Below, one piece after another: positions 7,014-15,172 of a stretch of 64,000 bases of DNA. Origin of the DNA: Propionibacteriaceae bacterium ZF39 (GTDB lineage Bacteria; Actinomycetota; Actinomycetes; Propionibacteriales; Propionibacteriaceae). The DNA lies in contig CP154795.1 of NCBI GenBank assembly GCA_039565995.1, positions 2,914,001 to 2,978,000 on the forward strand, written 5' to 3'. Below the pieces are notes generated by a model. It was given only the letters and a program-made list of their open reading frames with translations, searched no databases and was not told the DNA's origin. How positions within the stretch are numbered: position 1 is the first letter of the stretch; each line of letters starts with the position of its first letter. Made by a program: the position numbers and the translations under genes.

Positions 7014-8290
7014 CAGCCGACCAGCCGTCGGAGCTCTGCGCTCACGGCCTCGGTCAACGTCCCGGTCGACCACCCTTCGGCAGCGAGGGCATCGTCGAGC
7101 GGCGTGCCGGTGAGCACGGCCGCGTGGACCCGGTCGGCGACACCGCCGCCGGGGGCGGGTCGACTGTCGGGTCCGTGGTCGAGGACGCGTACGGTGATCC
7201 AGGCGCGCTGATAGTGGGCATGGACCCGCGCATTGTCGGGCCGGAGTTCGGCGTTGGTCACGAGAGCGTCGGCGATGCCGTGGCGTCGTTGGTCGTCGGC
7301 CAGATTCGCCTCGTGGGCGGCTGCCACCGCCGGGTGGTCCGCGAGCGCGACCAGGTCGGCGTACCCCTCGGTCAGCCAGAGCGGGCCCTGCCCCCGGACG
7401 GACCCGGCCGCGACATGGACCGCCTCGTGCGTCAGCAGGACCTGGCGGGCCTCACCCTGCGTGGCTCCCCCGGCCTCGGGGTTGACGACGAGCTGCGCGG
7501 CATCGCCGAAGGGCCAGGCGGCGGCAGCCACGAGACGGTGGCTGCCCTGGCGTACGCCCAGGACCCGCTCGAATCCGCCCGCGGTGCTCGGCAGTTGGGC
7601 GACGAGGGGCTCGGTGGTGGGTACGCGCCGCGCCACGGCCTCCCGGGCCTGCACGAGGCCGGGCAGCCAGGCATCGGGATCCTGCGAACGAGCGGCCAGG
7701 ACGGCCACCTCGCCCTGCCGGATGATCCGCACTGACTCGAGCCACCAGATCGGCAGAGGGCCGGAGCCCGCATCCGTCGGACAGGGTCCATCCGTGATGC
7801 CGGCCAGGCGGAGCCCCCGGGCCCCGGGCGTGAGGGTGAGCCAAAGCGTGTGTTCGGCCGGTGCTGTCCCGGGGACCGACCAGCGAGCTCGGACTTCCTG
7901 CACGAACGCCTCAGTGCCGAGGAGTTCCTGCCGCTGCGCGGTCAGCGCCCGGATCCGGGAACCCGGCTCGAGCCGGAGGTCGAGTCCCGCGAGGTTGTCC
8001 CGGAGCCAGAGCGAGGTCGTCGCGAAGTGCGGATCGACGGAATCGATGAGGGCCCGCCAGCCAGGTTCGTCGTCCGTAGCAGCGAGCCGGTCGAGAAGTC
8101 GGGTCAGATCGGCGTGGTTGGGCGGGCTCGGCGAGCTGGGTACGCCCGGTCCGGCCGTCGCCGACGGGAGCGTGGGGGGCGTTGCGGGGCCCGGCGCACA
8201 CCCCATCAATGCGACGACCCCCAGCAGCGCCACGAGGACGCGACCGGGGGTCGATCGGGATCGGAGGGGGTCAGCCAACCCGACGGGCAC
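7013..8290 (-). CDS. Lipoprotein with gluzincin (peptidase MA-like) motif
   Basis: About 425 residues from a GTG at 8290; a TTG at 8278 is an alternative, and both overlap the end of the NlpC/P60 gene. An Arg-rich start and a hydrophobic stretch lead to a lipobox LMGC with Cys31, then a Pro/Ser-rich linker, predicting a membrane-anchored extracellular lipoprotein. The C-terminal half has a zinc-peptidase signature: THEAVH (H288, E289, H292) and LTEGYAD (E308), as in HEXXH-plus-Glu gluzincins. The substrate is unknown. Tight coupling with pimB' and the cell-wall endopeptidase suggests envelope work. The peptidase activity is inferred from the motif. Confidence 0.8.
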   Translation of the reverse strand: MPVGLADPLRSRSTPGRVLVALLGVVALMGCAPGPATPPTLPSATAGPGVPSSPSPPNHADLTRLLDRLAATDDEPGWRALIDSVDPHFATTSLWLRDNLAGLDLRLEPGSRIRALTAQRQELLGTEAFVQEVRARWSVPGTAPAEHTLWLTLTPGARGLRLAGITDGPCPTDAGSGPLPIWWLESVRIIRQGEVAVLAARSQDPDAWLPGLVQAREAVARRVPTTEPLVAQLPSTAGGFERVLGVRQGSHRLVAAAAWPFGDAAQLVVNPEAGGATQGEARQVLLTHEAVHVAAGSVRGQGPLWLTEGYADLVALADHPAVAAAHEANLADDQRRHGIADALVTNAELRPDNARVHAHYQRAWITVRVLDHGPDSRPAPGGGVADRVHAAVLTGTPLDDALAAEGWSTGTLTEAVSAELRRLVG

Positions 8291-9422
8291 CGGCGATCGG
8301 CATGGACCGCAGCGGGTCGTAGCTGACCGGCTTGCCGGGACGGGAGGCGTGGACGATCTGACCGCCACCGGCATAGATCGCCACATGGCTGATGCCGGAG
8401 TAGTAGAACACCAGGTCACCGGGAGCGAGCTCATTGATCGAGACGGCGCGTCCGGAGCCGAACTGCTGCTGCGAGGTGCGCGGCAGCGAGACGCCGGCCG
8501 AACGCCACGCGGCGCCCGTGAGGCCGGAGCAGTCATAGCCGGCCGGGCCGGTGCCGCCCCAGATATAGGGCTTGCCCAGCTGGGCACGCGCAAAGGCGAG
8601 GGCGGCAAGACCACGGGAGCTGGACGTGCCGCCCGCAGCCGGAGCGGCTGCCTGGGTGTTGTTGTTGTTGGGCGCGGTGGTGGTGGCGCGACCCGGAGTC
8701 GCCGACGGGGAAGCCGACGGCGTGCGGGTGGCGGGGGCCGCCGCGCGGGTCTCCTGCTCGGCCTGGGCGCGTTCGGCGGCTGCGGCGTTCTCGCGCGCCT
8801 GACGCTCCTCCTCGGCCTGCAGTCGGGCCCGCTCCTCCGCGGTCAGTCGGGCCAGCACCTTTTCGGCGTCGTCGAGTTTCTTGGCGGACGCGGCGCGCGC
8901 CCTCTCGACCTCCTTGGTGGACTGATCGATGGTCTCGACATCGACCGCCGCACCGCGCTTCATGTCGGCGAGGTTGGCCTGCTCGGACTGGAAGTCCTGC
9001 AGAGCACCGTTCTGGTTCGCCGTGACCTGCTGGATCGTCGCGTACTGGCTCAGGAACGAATCCGAGTCGGCGCGCAGCACCAGCTGGGTGGTCGGATCCA
9101 TGTCCCGATTCTGGAACTGGGCGAGAGCGACCTGACCCACCTGGGTCCGCATCGCCGCCACCTTCTCGGTCTGGGCCCTGACATCGTTTTCCCGGGTGAC
9201 GAGTCGCTTCTGGGCGTCATCGAGCTTGCCCTGGGCTGCCAGTGCGTCCTGATCGAGGGCGGCGGCTTCCATGGCCAGCTTGTCGACCTCGGCCTTGGCC
9301 TTGGCCACGGCTTCGGGATCAGCGTTCGCCGCGAGGGGGAAGCTGGTCATCACGAGTGCGGCAATCGCCGCCCCGAGGACACCTGCTCGCATCGCCTTCT
9401 GCTTGCGTGAGGCCACGCCCAT
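8271..9422 (-). CDS. NlpC/P60 peptidoglycan endopeptidase
   Basis: A 383-residue secreted protein. A signal peptide ends near ANA-D (residue 34), a long charged coiled-coil region follows (about 36-225), then a Pro/Ala/Thr/Asn linker and a C-terminal NlpC/P60 domain. The catalytic residues are visible as YDCSGL (C298), SHVAIYAG (H346) and VHASRP (H358). It would cleave stem peptides in peptidoglycan, like mycobacterial RipC (Rv2190c) in the same gene order. AAAGGGG lies directly before the ATG at 9422, so the GTG two codons later (9416) may be the real start. The coiled coil is the region that could bind a regulator such as FtsEX. Confidence 0.92.
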   Translation of the reverse strand: MGVASRKQKAMRAGVLGAAIAALVMTSFPLAANADPEAVAKAKAEVDKLAMEAAALDQDALAAQGKLDDAQKRLVTRENDVRAQTEKVAAMRTQVGQVALAQFQNRDMDPTTQLVLRADSDSFLSQYATIQQVTANQNGALQDFQSEQANLADMKRGAAVDVETIDQSTKEVERARAASAKKLDDAEKVLARLTAEERARLQAEEERQARENAAAAERAQAEQETRAAAPATRTPSASPSATPGRATTTAPNNNNTQAAAPAAGGTSSSRGLAALAFARAQLGKPYIWGGTGPAGYDCSGLTGAAWRSAGVSLPRTSQQQFGSGRAVSINELAPGDLVFYYSGISHVAIYAGGGQIVHASRPGKPVSYDPLRSMPIAGARRVG

Positions 9423-9520
9423 CCCCTTTGTATTCGCCGGATCTGCTGGAGGTGACAGGGGGCACACCCCGGTCAACGCGATCACATTAGGTCACGGTCA
9501 GATCACCTGCAACCTGAGAT

Positions 9521-9772
9521 TCACTCAGCGAAACCGCCCTCAGCCCAGAGAAAACTCTCAGGTTCAGGGGGTGAGACGGCTTGCACCAGCCGAAGCGGCG
9601 GCAGGAGCCCTGACTCCGCGAGCACCGCCAGCGCAGCCCGTTCGTCACCCTCGAGCTCCACGCCTCTCGTCACCTCCCCCTCGGGGATCCCCAGCAGCAC
9701 CGAGATCACGCAGTCGGAGCAGCCGCTCCCCCGGGCCACGCAACGATTGCAATCCACATGCACGATGTCCAT
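9521..9772 (-). CDS. Small conserved Cys-motif protein
   Basis: This 83-residue protein begins MDIVHVDCNRCVARGSGC and continues SDCVISVLLGIP, giving two closely spaced Cys pairs (CNRC and CSDC) that could bind a metal. The rest is acidic and helical, with a Trp-containing tail. Similar proteins sit between the NlpC/P60 and DEDDh/GIY-YIG genes in other actinobacteria (from memory), but the function is unknown to me. It is divergent from the nuclease gene 64 bases away and could share a control region with it. Confidence 0.75.
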   Translation of the reverse strand: MDIVHVDCNRCVARGSGCSDCVISVLLGIPEGEVTRGVELEGDERAALAVLAESGLLPPLRLVQAVSPPEPESFLWAEGGFAE

Positions 9773-9836
9773 ACCTCACAGCCTCACAGCGAGCTCCGAC
9801 ACTTTTTGTCAGTGCTGCCTCCTAACGTCCGGAGGC

Positions 9837-11540
9837 ATGGGAGCGCACGCATATCAGCCGACGATCGACGAACTCGGCACTCCGCTGATCGCCACGACGT
9901 TCGTCGTCGTCGACCTCGAGACAACGGGGGGCGGCGAGGACGCCGCGATCACCGAGATCGGCGCGGTGAAGGTGTGCGGGGGCGTGGTGATCGGGGAGTT
10001 CCAGACGCTCGTCGACCCGTTGACCCATATTCCTGCGCTCATCCAGGTCCTCACCGGGATCACCAACAACATGGTGGCGGGCGCGCCATCCCTGGGATCC
10101 GTCCTGCCGAGCTTCCTCGAGTTTGTCGGCGATGCTGTCCTGGTCGCCCACAACGCCGGGTTCGATATCGGTTTCCTGAAGCGGGCGTGTGCTGCCCATG
10201 AGATGCCCTGGCCCGGAAATCCGGTGATCGACACCGTGGGCCTGGCCCGCTCGGTGATGCTGCGCGACGAGGTGCCCAACCACAAGCTGGCCACGCTTGC
10301 GCGCCACTTCTCCTCGTCCACTACCCCGAACCACCGGGCATTGTCCGACGCCCGGGCCACGGTCGACGTTCTCCACGGCCTGATCGCCCGCGTCGGCAAC
10401 CTGGGCGTCCATTCGGTCGAGGACCTGAAGGAGTTCACCCGTCGGGTGCCGAAACAGCGCCGGGCCCGGCGCACGTGGGCGGACGCGCTGCCGGAACGCC
10501 CCGGTGTCTATTTCTTCTATGACCTGGTCGACGGCGACCACGGGCCGCAGCGACGCATCCTCTATGTCGGCAAGTCCGTGAATGTGCGCCGTCGCGTCCG
10601 CACCTACTTCACGGCCGCCGAAACGCGTCGCCGCATGGATGAGATGGTCCGGGTGGCCACCGGCGTCGATGCCGTCACCTGTGCCACTCCGCTGGAGGCC
10701 GAGGTCCTCGAATTGCGCATGATCGACGCGCACAGTCCGCGCTACAACCGTCGCTCGAAGTTTCCCCGCCGGGTGCAATGGCTCAAGCTGACGACGGAGA
10801 TCTATCCCCGGCTCTCGGTGGTGCGAACTGTCGCCGACGACGGCGCCCACTACTTCGGCCCGTTCCGCTCCCGAGACACCATCGACCGGGTCGTTTCCGC
10901 CGTCCAGGACGCCTTCCCGATCCGCCGCTGCAGCGATCGGCTCTCCCTACGACGAACGCTCAGCCCCTGCGCGCTGGCGGGAATGGGCCGCTGCCTGTCT
11001 CCCTGTGACCATTCGATCTCGCCCGAGGACTATGGGCAGATCGTGGAGGGCGTACGCGTGGCGCTCTCGGGCGATATCGGTTCTGTCGTCGCTGCCGCCC
11101 GCGAGCGGATGACCCGACTGGTCGCCACGGAACGGTTCGAAGAGGCGGCCGACCTACGGACTCGGCTGGAGGCCTGGACCAGTGCCTCGGTGCGCCACCA
11201 CCGCCTCGCCGGTCTCGCCCGGTGCGCCCAGCTGGTCGCAGCCTCCCGCAGCGACGAGGGCTGGGAGATCCATGTGGTCCGGCACGGGCGGCTCGCCGCG
11301 GCGGCTCTGGCCCGACCGGGCGATATCCCCCAGGAGGTCGCGCGCCAGGCCGTGGCGGTGGCCGAGACCGTGCCGACTCCGGCAGCCCCAGCACCGGCCG
11401 GGACCATCGAGGAGGCCGAGCGGATCGCGGCCTGGCTGGAGCGCCCGGGCGTACGCCTGATCGAGATCGACGGCGACTGGTCCTGGCCACTTCACGCCGG
11501 GCTGGCCGACGGCGATCTCGCCCGCATCCTGCTCGGTTAG
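9837..11540 (+). CDS. DEDDh exonuclease fused to GIY-YIG (UvrC N-terminal-like) nuclease
   Basis: A 567-residue two-nuclease protein. The N-terminal domain is a DEDDh 3'-5' exonuclease like the DNA polymerase III epsilon subunit: VDLETTG (D26, E28), HNAGFDIGF and HRALSDA carry the acidic residues and His. A GIY-YIG domain follows from about residue 220 (PGVYFFYD, ILYVGKSVNVRRRV), as in the UvrC/Cho N-terminus, then a UvrB-interaction-like helical segment (FEEAADLRTRLE). The ATG at 9837 follows GGAGG with good spacing. This is the architecture of M. tuberculosis Rv2191. A role in DNA repair is likely, but the in vivo substrate is not established by sequence. Confidence 0.92.
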   Translation: MGAHAYQPTIDELGTPLIATTFVVVDLETTGGGEDAAITEIGAVKVCGGVVIGEFQTLVDPLTHIPALIQVLTGITNNMVAGAPSLGSVLPSFLEFVGDAVLVAHNAGFDIGFLKRACAAHEMPWPGNPVIDTVGLARSVMLRDEVPNHKLATLARHFSSSTTPNHRALSDARATVDVLHGLIARVGNLGVHSVEDLKEFTRRVPKQRRARRTWADALPERPGVYFFYDLVDGDHGPQRRILYVGKSVNVRRRVRTYFTAAETRRRMDEMVRVATGVDAVTCATPLEAEVLELRMIDAHSPRYNRRSKFPRRVQWLKLTTEIYPRLSVVRTVADDGAHYFGPFRSRDTIDRVVSAVQDAFPIRRCSDRLSLRRTLSPCALAGMGRCLSPCDHSISPEDYGQIVEGVRVALSGDIGSVVAAARERMTRLVATERFEEAADLRTRLEAWTSASVRHHRLAGLARCAQLVAASRSDEGWEIHVVRHGRLAAAALARPGDIPQEVARQAVAVAETVPTPAAPAPAGTIEEAERIAAWLERPGVRLIEIDGDWSWPLHAGLADGDLARILLG

Positions 11541-11549
11541 GATCACGCC

Positions 11550-11825
11550 ATGATCACTGCGATTGTCTTCGTGAACGCCGACGTGGCCCGGATCCCGGAA
11601 GTGGCCGAACAGATTGCCTCCCTGCCTGGGGTCACCGAGGTCTATTCGGTCACCGGCGCGCTCGACCTGATCGCGATGATCCGGGTGCGCGACCATGACG
11701 CGGTCGCCGAAGTCGTGGCCAACAAACTCAACAAGGTGGCCGGCGTGCTCAACACCGAGACCCACATCGCATTCCGCGCGTACTCGAATCATGACCTCGA
11801 AGCCGCCTTCTCGCTCGGCGGCTGA
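11550..11825 (+). CDS. Stand-alone Lrp/AsnC ligand-binding (RAM) domain protein
   Basis: A 91-residue protein equal to the C-terminal effector-binding domain of Lrp/AsnC regulators without the DNA-binding part. It starts MITAIVFVNADVARIPEVAE and has the alternating strand-helix pattern and the VTGALDLIAMIRV segment of the RAM fold. Such domains oligomerise and bind amino acids or other small ligands. It lies 9 bases after the nuclease gene and may be cotranscribed. The ligand is unknown. Confidence 0.88.
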   Translation: MITAIVFVNADVARIPEVAEQIASLPGVTEVYSVTGALDLIAMIRVRDHDAVAEVVANKLNKVAGVLNTETHIAFRAYSNHDLEAAFSLGG

Positions 11826-11997
11826 ACGAACGGATCCGTTGCTCGGTGGCCGGAGACCCCGGCCCCTGCGGCTGTGGGTCGTCCTCGCAGTGGTGACCAC
11901 GATCCTCGCCGTCGTTGCGGTCATCGCAGCGGTTCTGCTCGTCCAGCAGGTGCCGTGGACACCGGTTCCGGTGCCCACGGGCGTACCCGCTGACTGA
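11791..11997 (+). CDS. Putative small single-pass membrane protein
   Basis: This 68-residue ORF starts at an ATG inside the end of the RAM-domain gene (35-base overlap, different frame). It has a basic N-terminal part (LLGGRRPRPLRLW), one strong hydrophobic helix of about 24 residues and a short Pro/Val-rich tail. The 5' half is dual-coding, which lowers confidence. The transmembrane segment lies outside the overlap and the frame ends just before the convergent rhomboid gene. No function is evident. Confidence 0.45.
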   Translation: MTSKPPSRSAAERTDPLLGGRRPRPLRLWVVLAVVTTILAVVAVIAAVLLVQQVPWTPVPVPTGVPAD

Positions 11998-12002
11998 ACC
12001 AA

Positions 12003-12950
12003 TCAGACGCCGATGAACGTCCTCACGAACGCCAGAACCAACAGGACGCCGGCCAGTCCTGCGAGACCCAGGATCTGCGTACGCGTGCGGTTCTCACGCG
12101 GGGCGTACGCGATGATCGCACCGGCGGCGCCACCGGCGAGGATGGCCCCGATCTGGGAGACCCAACCCGGCACATTGCCGATCACGACGCTGAAGGCCAC
12201 CATGATGCCGAGCAGCAGGAGGTCTCCGCGGATGTCCTCGCCGAACCTGCGCTTCGCCGCCGCCACTGCGGCCAGCATTCCCAGGATGGCGCCATAGGAC
12301 ATCGGCCACAGGGTCACGGGCATGAACATCATCAACGCAGCAGATCCGCCCAGGCCGGACAGGGCAAGCACGGCCAACATCCGACCGCGCCCGAAGTCGG
12401 CCTCGACACTGCGCCCCACCAGCCAGAGGAACAGCAGGTTGATCAGCAACTGAAACGGAGACCCGGCCACGAGGATGCCCGTCACCAGGCGCCACAGCTG
12501 GCCGCTGGTGATCAGTTGGTCGGAGAACCCGAGCAGCCGGATCCCCAGGCGACCGAACAGGTCGATCACTCCCACGATCGCCATGACGATCATGAGGATC
12601 ACGGTCGTGCTGGTGGGGCCGCCCGCCAACCTGATCCCGGCGATGCTGGGACCCGACAACGACCGCGGCCGACGACCGCCCCCGCCCACCTTCTTCCCTA
12701 CCCGGTTCGTGACCGGGGGCTCCGCCATCTGCTGTTCGGCGACGCACACGGGACACTGGAAACCGACTGAGGCCGGACGCATGCATTCGCCACAGATCGG
12801 ACGATCGCAGCGCTGGCACGTGATGCCCGTCGTCCGCTCCTTGTGGCGGAAGCAGGGCTTGAATCGGTCGGAGTCCCTGGGCGGATCCCCGCCGGACCCC
12901 TTGCCGGCGGAGAACTCTTCCCAGGTGAAATCGGGGCGGTCGTCACTCAT
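12003..12950 (-). CDS. Zinc-finger rhomboid-family protein lacking the catalytic Ser and His
   Basis: A 315-residue protein with an N-terminal zinc-binding segment (C33, H36, C45, C48, C53, C56, C66, C69) and six or more membrane helices of the rhomboid fold from about residue 115. Fold landmarks are present: the helix-2 region LLINLLFLW and the SVEADFGRGR loop. The active-site motif normally GASGAIFG reads MSYGAILG, so the catalytic Ser position is Y219. The helix-6 His position reads SQIGAILAGG, giving Q266. It is therefore predicted to be a non-proteolytic pseudo-rhomboid. The ATG at 12950 lies 4 bases after the cyclophilin stop, so the two are cotranscribed. Confidence 0.88.
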   Translation of the reverse strand: MSDDRPDFTWEEFSAGKGSGGDPPRDSDRFKPCFRHKERTTGITCQRCDRPICGECMRPASVGFQCPVCVAEQQMAEPPVTNRVGKKVGGGGRRPRSLSGPSIAGIRLAGGPTSTTVILMIVMAIVGVIDLFGRLGIRLLGFSDQLITSGQLWRLVTGILVAGSPFQLLINLLFLWLVGRSVEADFGRGRMLAVLALSGLGGSAALMMFMPVTLWPMSYGAILGMLAAVAAAKRRFGEDIRGDLLLLGIMVAFSVVIGNVPGWVSQIGAILAGGAAGAIIAYAPRENRTRTQILGLAGLAGVLLVLAFVRTFIGV

Positions 12951-12954
12951 CGGC

Positions 12955-13443
12955 TCAGGCCTCGGAGACCTCGACGGACTCGATGACGACGTCCTCGACC
13001 GGACGGTCCATGCGGCCGGTGCGCACCTTGGCGATGGTGTCGACGACGTCGCGGCTGGCCTGGTCGGCGACCTCACCGAAGATGCTGTGGCGACGGTTGA
13101 GGTGCGGCGTCGGAGCAACGGTGATGAAGAACTGGGAGCCGTTGGTGCCGGGGCCGGCGTTCGCCATGGCGAGAAGGTAGGGCTTGTCGAACGCGAGCTC
13201 GGGGTGGAACTCGTCGCCGAACTGGTAACCGGGGCCACCCGTGCCGGTGCCGAGCGGGCAGCCGCCCTGGATCATGAAGCCGTCGATGATGCGGTGGAAG
13301 ATCAGGCCGTCATAGAACTTCTTGCCGGTCTTCTCACCCGTGGCCAGGTCCACGAAGTTCGCCACCGTCTTGGGCGCGTGGTTGTCGAACAGGTTGATCA
13401 CGACGTCGCCGTGGTTGGTGTGGAGGGTCGCGGTCTTCGCCAC
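12955..13443 (-). CDS. Cyclophilin-type peptidyl-prolyl cis-trans isomerase
   Basis: A 162-residue cytosolic cyclophilin that speeds proline isomerisation during folding. The signature segments FHRIIDGFMIQGG, GSQFFIT and the late HSIFGEV are present. No signal peptide is seen, as in mycobacterial PpiA. The GTG at 13443 was chosen because an AAAGGGG site lies just upstream and the protein then begins VAKTATLHTNHG; upstream in-frame codons encode no conserved sequence. The pseudo-rhomboid gene follows immediately. A 240-base divergent region separates it from the next plus-strand gene. Confidence 0.92.
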   Translation of the reverse strand: MAKTATLHTNHGDVVINLFDNHAPKTVANFVDLATGEKTGKKFYDGLIFHRIIDGFMIQGGCPLGTGTGGPGYQFGDEFHPELAFDKPYLLAMANAGPGTNGSQFFITVAPTPHLNRRHSIFGEVADQASRDVVDTIAKVRTGRMDRPVEDVVIESVEVSEA

Positions 13444-13683
13444 GTCGGCCCCTTTCGTTGTGATGTGGGTCGGGACCCGCATTGGTCCCGGCGCCCATCT
13501 TGTCACGGCCACCCCACACCGCTGCCCGGCCGGACTTCGGCTCTCCCCGACGAGGTCGCCCCGACTCCCTGGCCCGACCCCGACAAAACCCCCCACCCCA
13601 TTGTCTGATCCGTGTCGGCGGATACCGTTGAGTAGCCCCGGTCGGAGGACCACTCCCACCGGGACCCGACCCACGGAGGACAC

Positions 13684-14517
13684 GTGAAGAACAAGAACGC
13701 CGCCGCAGAGATCACTCACACGGCCGCGGAGAACGCTGCGGCGCTGCTCCACGATGCCAAGGACAAGATCGCGCCGCTGCTCGACCAGGGCAAGGACCGG
13801 ATCGCCCCCATCGCCGCGGAGGCACGCGCCAGGGGCACCGAATATGCCCATCAGGCCGCTGTCGCCGCCGCCCCCGCGGTCGCCGCCGCCCGTGGCGCCG
13901 CCAAGGGGCGCTACGACGAGTTCCTGCCCAAGCTCACCGACGCGCTGGAGAATCTCGCCAACAACCCGAACGCCCAGGAGGCCCAGGCCCGCGGTCTGGC
14001 CGCAGTGAAGGCCCTGCGCGGTGACCTGCAGTTGTCGAAGGCCGACCGCAGGCGGCTCCACAACGAGAGCCTCGCCCAGATCCAGGCGCTCCGCGAGACC
14101 GGGGCCGTCGAGAAGAAAAAGAAGAAGGGCAAGCTCCTCCCGCTCCTCTTCCTGGGTGCGCTGCTCGGTGGCGCTTTCGTGGCGTGGAAGAAGTTCTTCG
14201 GCCCGCAGGAGACCGATTGGCAGACCCACACCGCGTCGGCCTATCCCGCGAGCGACACCCAGCCCAAGCCGACCCAGTCGTTCAGCGAGCCGGTCGACGT
14301 GCCCGAGACCTCCGGGAACACCACCGACGCCGCTCGCTACGGCGAGGGAGCCTATGTCGGCGCCGAGCCGCCGGAGGGCTACAGCATCAAGGGCAATGAG
14401 CGTTCGATGAAGTATCACGTGCCGGAGACCGGTGGCTATGAGCGCACCATCGCCGACGTGTGGTTCAACTCCGAGGCTGCCGCCGAAGCCGCCGGCTTCG
14501 CCAAGGCCCAGCGCTGA
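13684..14517 (+). CDS. Ala-rich helical protein with transmembrane segment and C-terminal sunset-like domain
   Basis: A 277-residue protein starting at GTG after a GGAGGA site. Residues 1-135 are Ala-rich and helical, with repeated DAKDKIAPLL/GKDRIAPIA units. A basic stretch EKKKKKGK leads into one membrane helix (about 148-163), then a low-complexity linker. The last 45 residues (PPEGYSIKGNERSMKYHVPE to DVWFNSEAAAEAAGF) resemble the small sunset domain found at the C-terminus of some actinobacterial proteins. Function unknown. The helical N-terminus could act in membrane or envelope organisation. A hairpin terminator follows the gene. Confidence 0.75.
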   Translation: MKNKNAAAEITHTAAENAAALLHDAKDKIAPLLDQGKDRIAPIAAEARARGTEYAHQAAVAAAPAVAAARGAAKGRYDEFLPKLTDALENLANNPNAQEAQARGLAAVKALRGDLQLSKADRRRLHNESLAQIQALRETGAVEKKKKKGKLLPLLFLGALLGGAFVAWKKFFGPQETDWQTHTASAYPASDTQPKPTQSFSEPVDVPETSGNTTDAARYGEGAYVGAEPPEGYSIKGNERSMKYHVPETGGYERTIADVWFNSEAAAEAAGFAKAQR

Positions 14518-14530
14518 CCCACGCTTCAAC

Positions 14531-14575
14531 CAGCGGGCATCCCCACCGGGGGTGCCCGCTGTGCTGTTCGCGGAG
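14531..14575 (+). terminator. Hairpin terminator after the sunset-domain gene
   Basis: CAGCGGGCA (14531-14539) pairs with TGCCCGCTG (14553-14561), and inner CCCC pairs with GGGG. The following GTGCTGTTCG is only modestly T-rich, so this is a plausible but not textbook intrinsic terminator. Confidence 0.55.
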
Positions 14576-14632
14576 CTTCCTGTTGGGGCAGACTTTGCGC
14601 ATTTCCGGTGCTGTTCCGACGCCTTTTCGGGC

Positions 14633-14655
14633 CTGTTGGGTGAAACGTCCAACAG
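14633..14655. promoter_or_regulatory. Inverted repeat upstream of the DNA-binding-like gene
   Basis: CTGTTGG (14633-14639) and CCAACAG (14649-14655) form a perfect 7-bp inverted repeat with a 9-base centre, ending 15 bases before the ATG of the next gene. It could be an operator for that gene's product, or a leader hairpin. Confidence 0.35.
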
Positions 14656-14670
14656 ATCGGAGCGCCGACC

Positions 14671-15171
14671 ATGCCACCCCGCCCCACACCGCTTCCCTCC
14701 GCCGCGACCGAGGACGCCTGGAACTGGGTCCAGGCCGCTCCCTTCCGGGTTCATGTGCGTCGGATCCTGGATTCCACCGGTCTGCCCTGGCGGGCGATCG
14801 CGGGCTACGCGGGAGTCCCCGACAATGTCGTCCGAAGTTTGCTCGGGCGCCCGGAACGGCGGCGTTTGCAGCGTCTCGCGCCGCACTATGCGGCGCGTCT
14901 TCTCGCGCTCGACCCAGCGCGCATCCGCAGGGATCTCGCCCTGCCGGGATCACTGGAATGGGCGCGGTTGTGGGTGGACACGCTGATGGCCGACGGCTGG
15001 AGCGTACGCCGGGTCGCCGCCGTCTGCGGGATGTCCCCGGAAGCGATCCGCGGCCTGCGTGACGGCCGCACGCAGCGGCTGTCCCGCCACCCGGAGCTGC
15101 TCCTCGCGACCGCTGCGCGCGCCCACGACCTCGACCCGTTGACCTTGGTCGAACTCGCGCGGGCGGCCTAG
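14671..15171 (+). CDS. Putative helix-turn-helix DNA-binding protein
   Basis: A 166-residue basic, Arg- and Ala-rich protein. Two segments look like helix-turn-helix units: around residues 38-60 (LPWRAIAGYAGVPDNVVRSLL) and around 110-132 (WSVRRVAAVCGMSPEAIRGL). Each is followed by an Arg-rich helix, like tandem recognition helices. I cannot assign a family. The gene ends two bases before the prepilin peptidase start, so the two are likely cotranscribed. An inverted repeat sits just upstream and would suit autoregulation. Confidence 0.65.
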   Translation: MPPRPTPLPSAATEDAWNWVQAAPFRVHVRRILDSTGLPWRAIAGYAGVPDNVVRSLLGRPERRRLQRLAPHYAARLLALDPARIRRDLALPGSLEWARLWVDTLMADGWSVRRVAAVCGMSPEAIRGLRDGRTQRLSRHPELLLATAARAHDLDPLTLVELARAA

Positions 15172-15172
15172 G

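Noticed and set aside
9423-9560. Possible cyclic-di-AMP riboswitch upstream of the NlpC/P60 gene
   Set aside because: Such riboswitches precede some actinobacterial cell-wall hydrolases, but I could not lay out the required long conserved pseudoknotted structure in this short leader.
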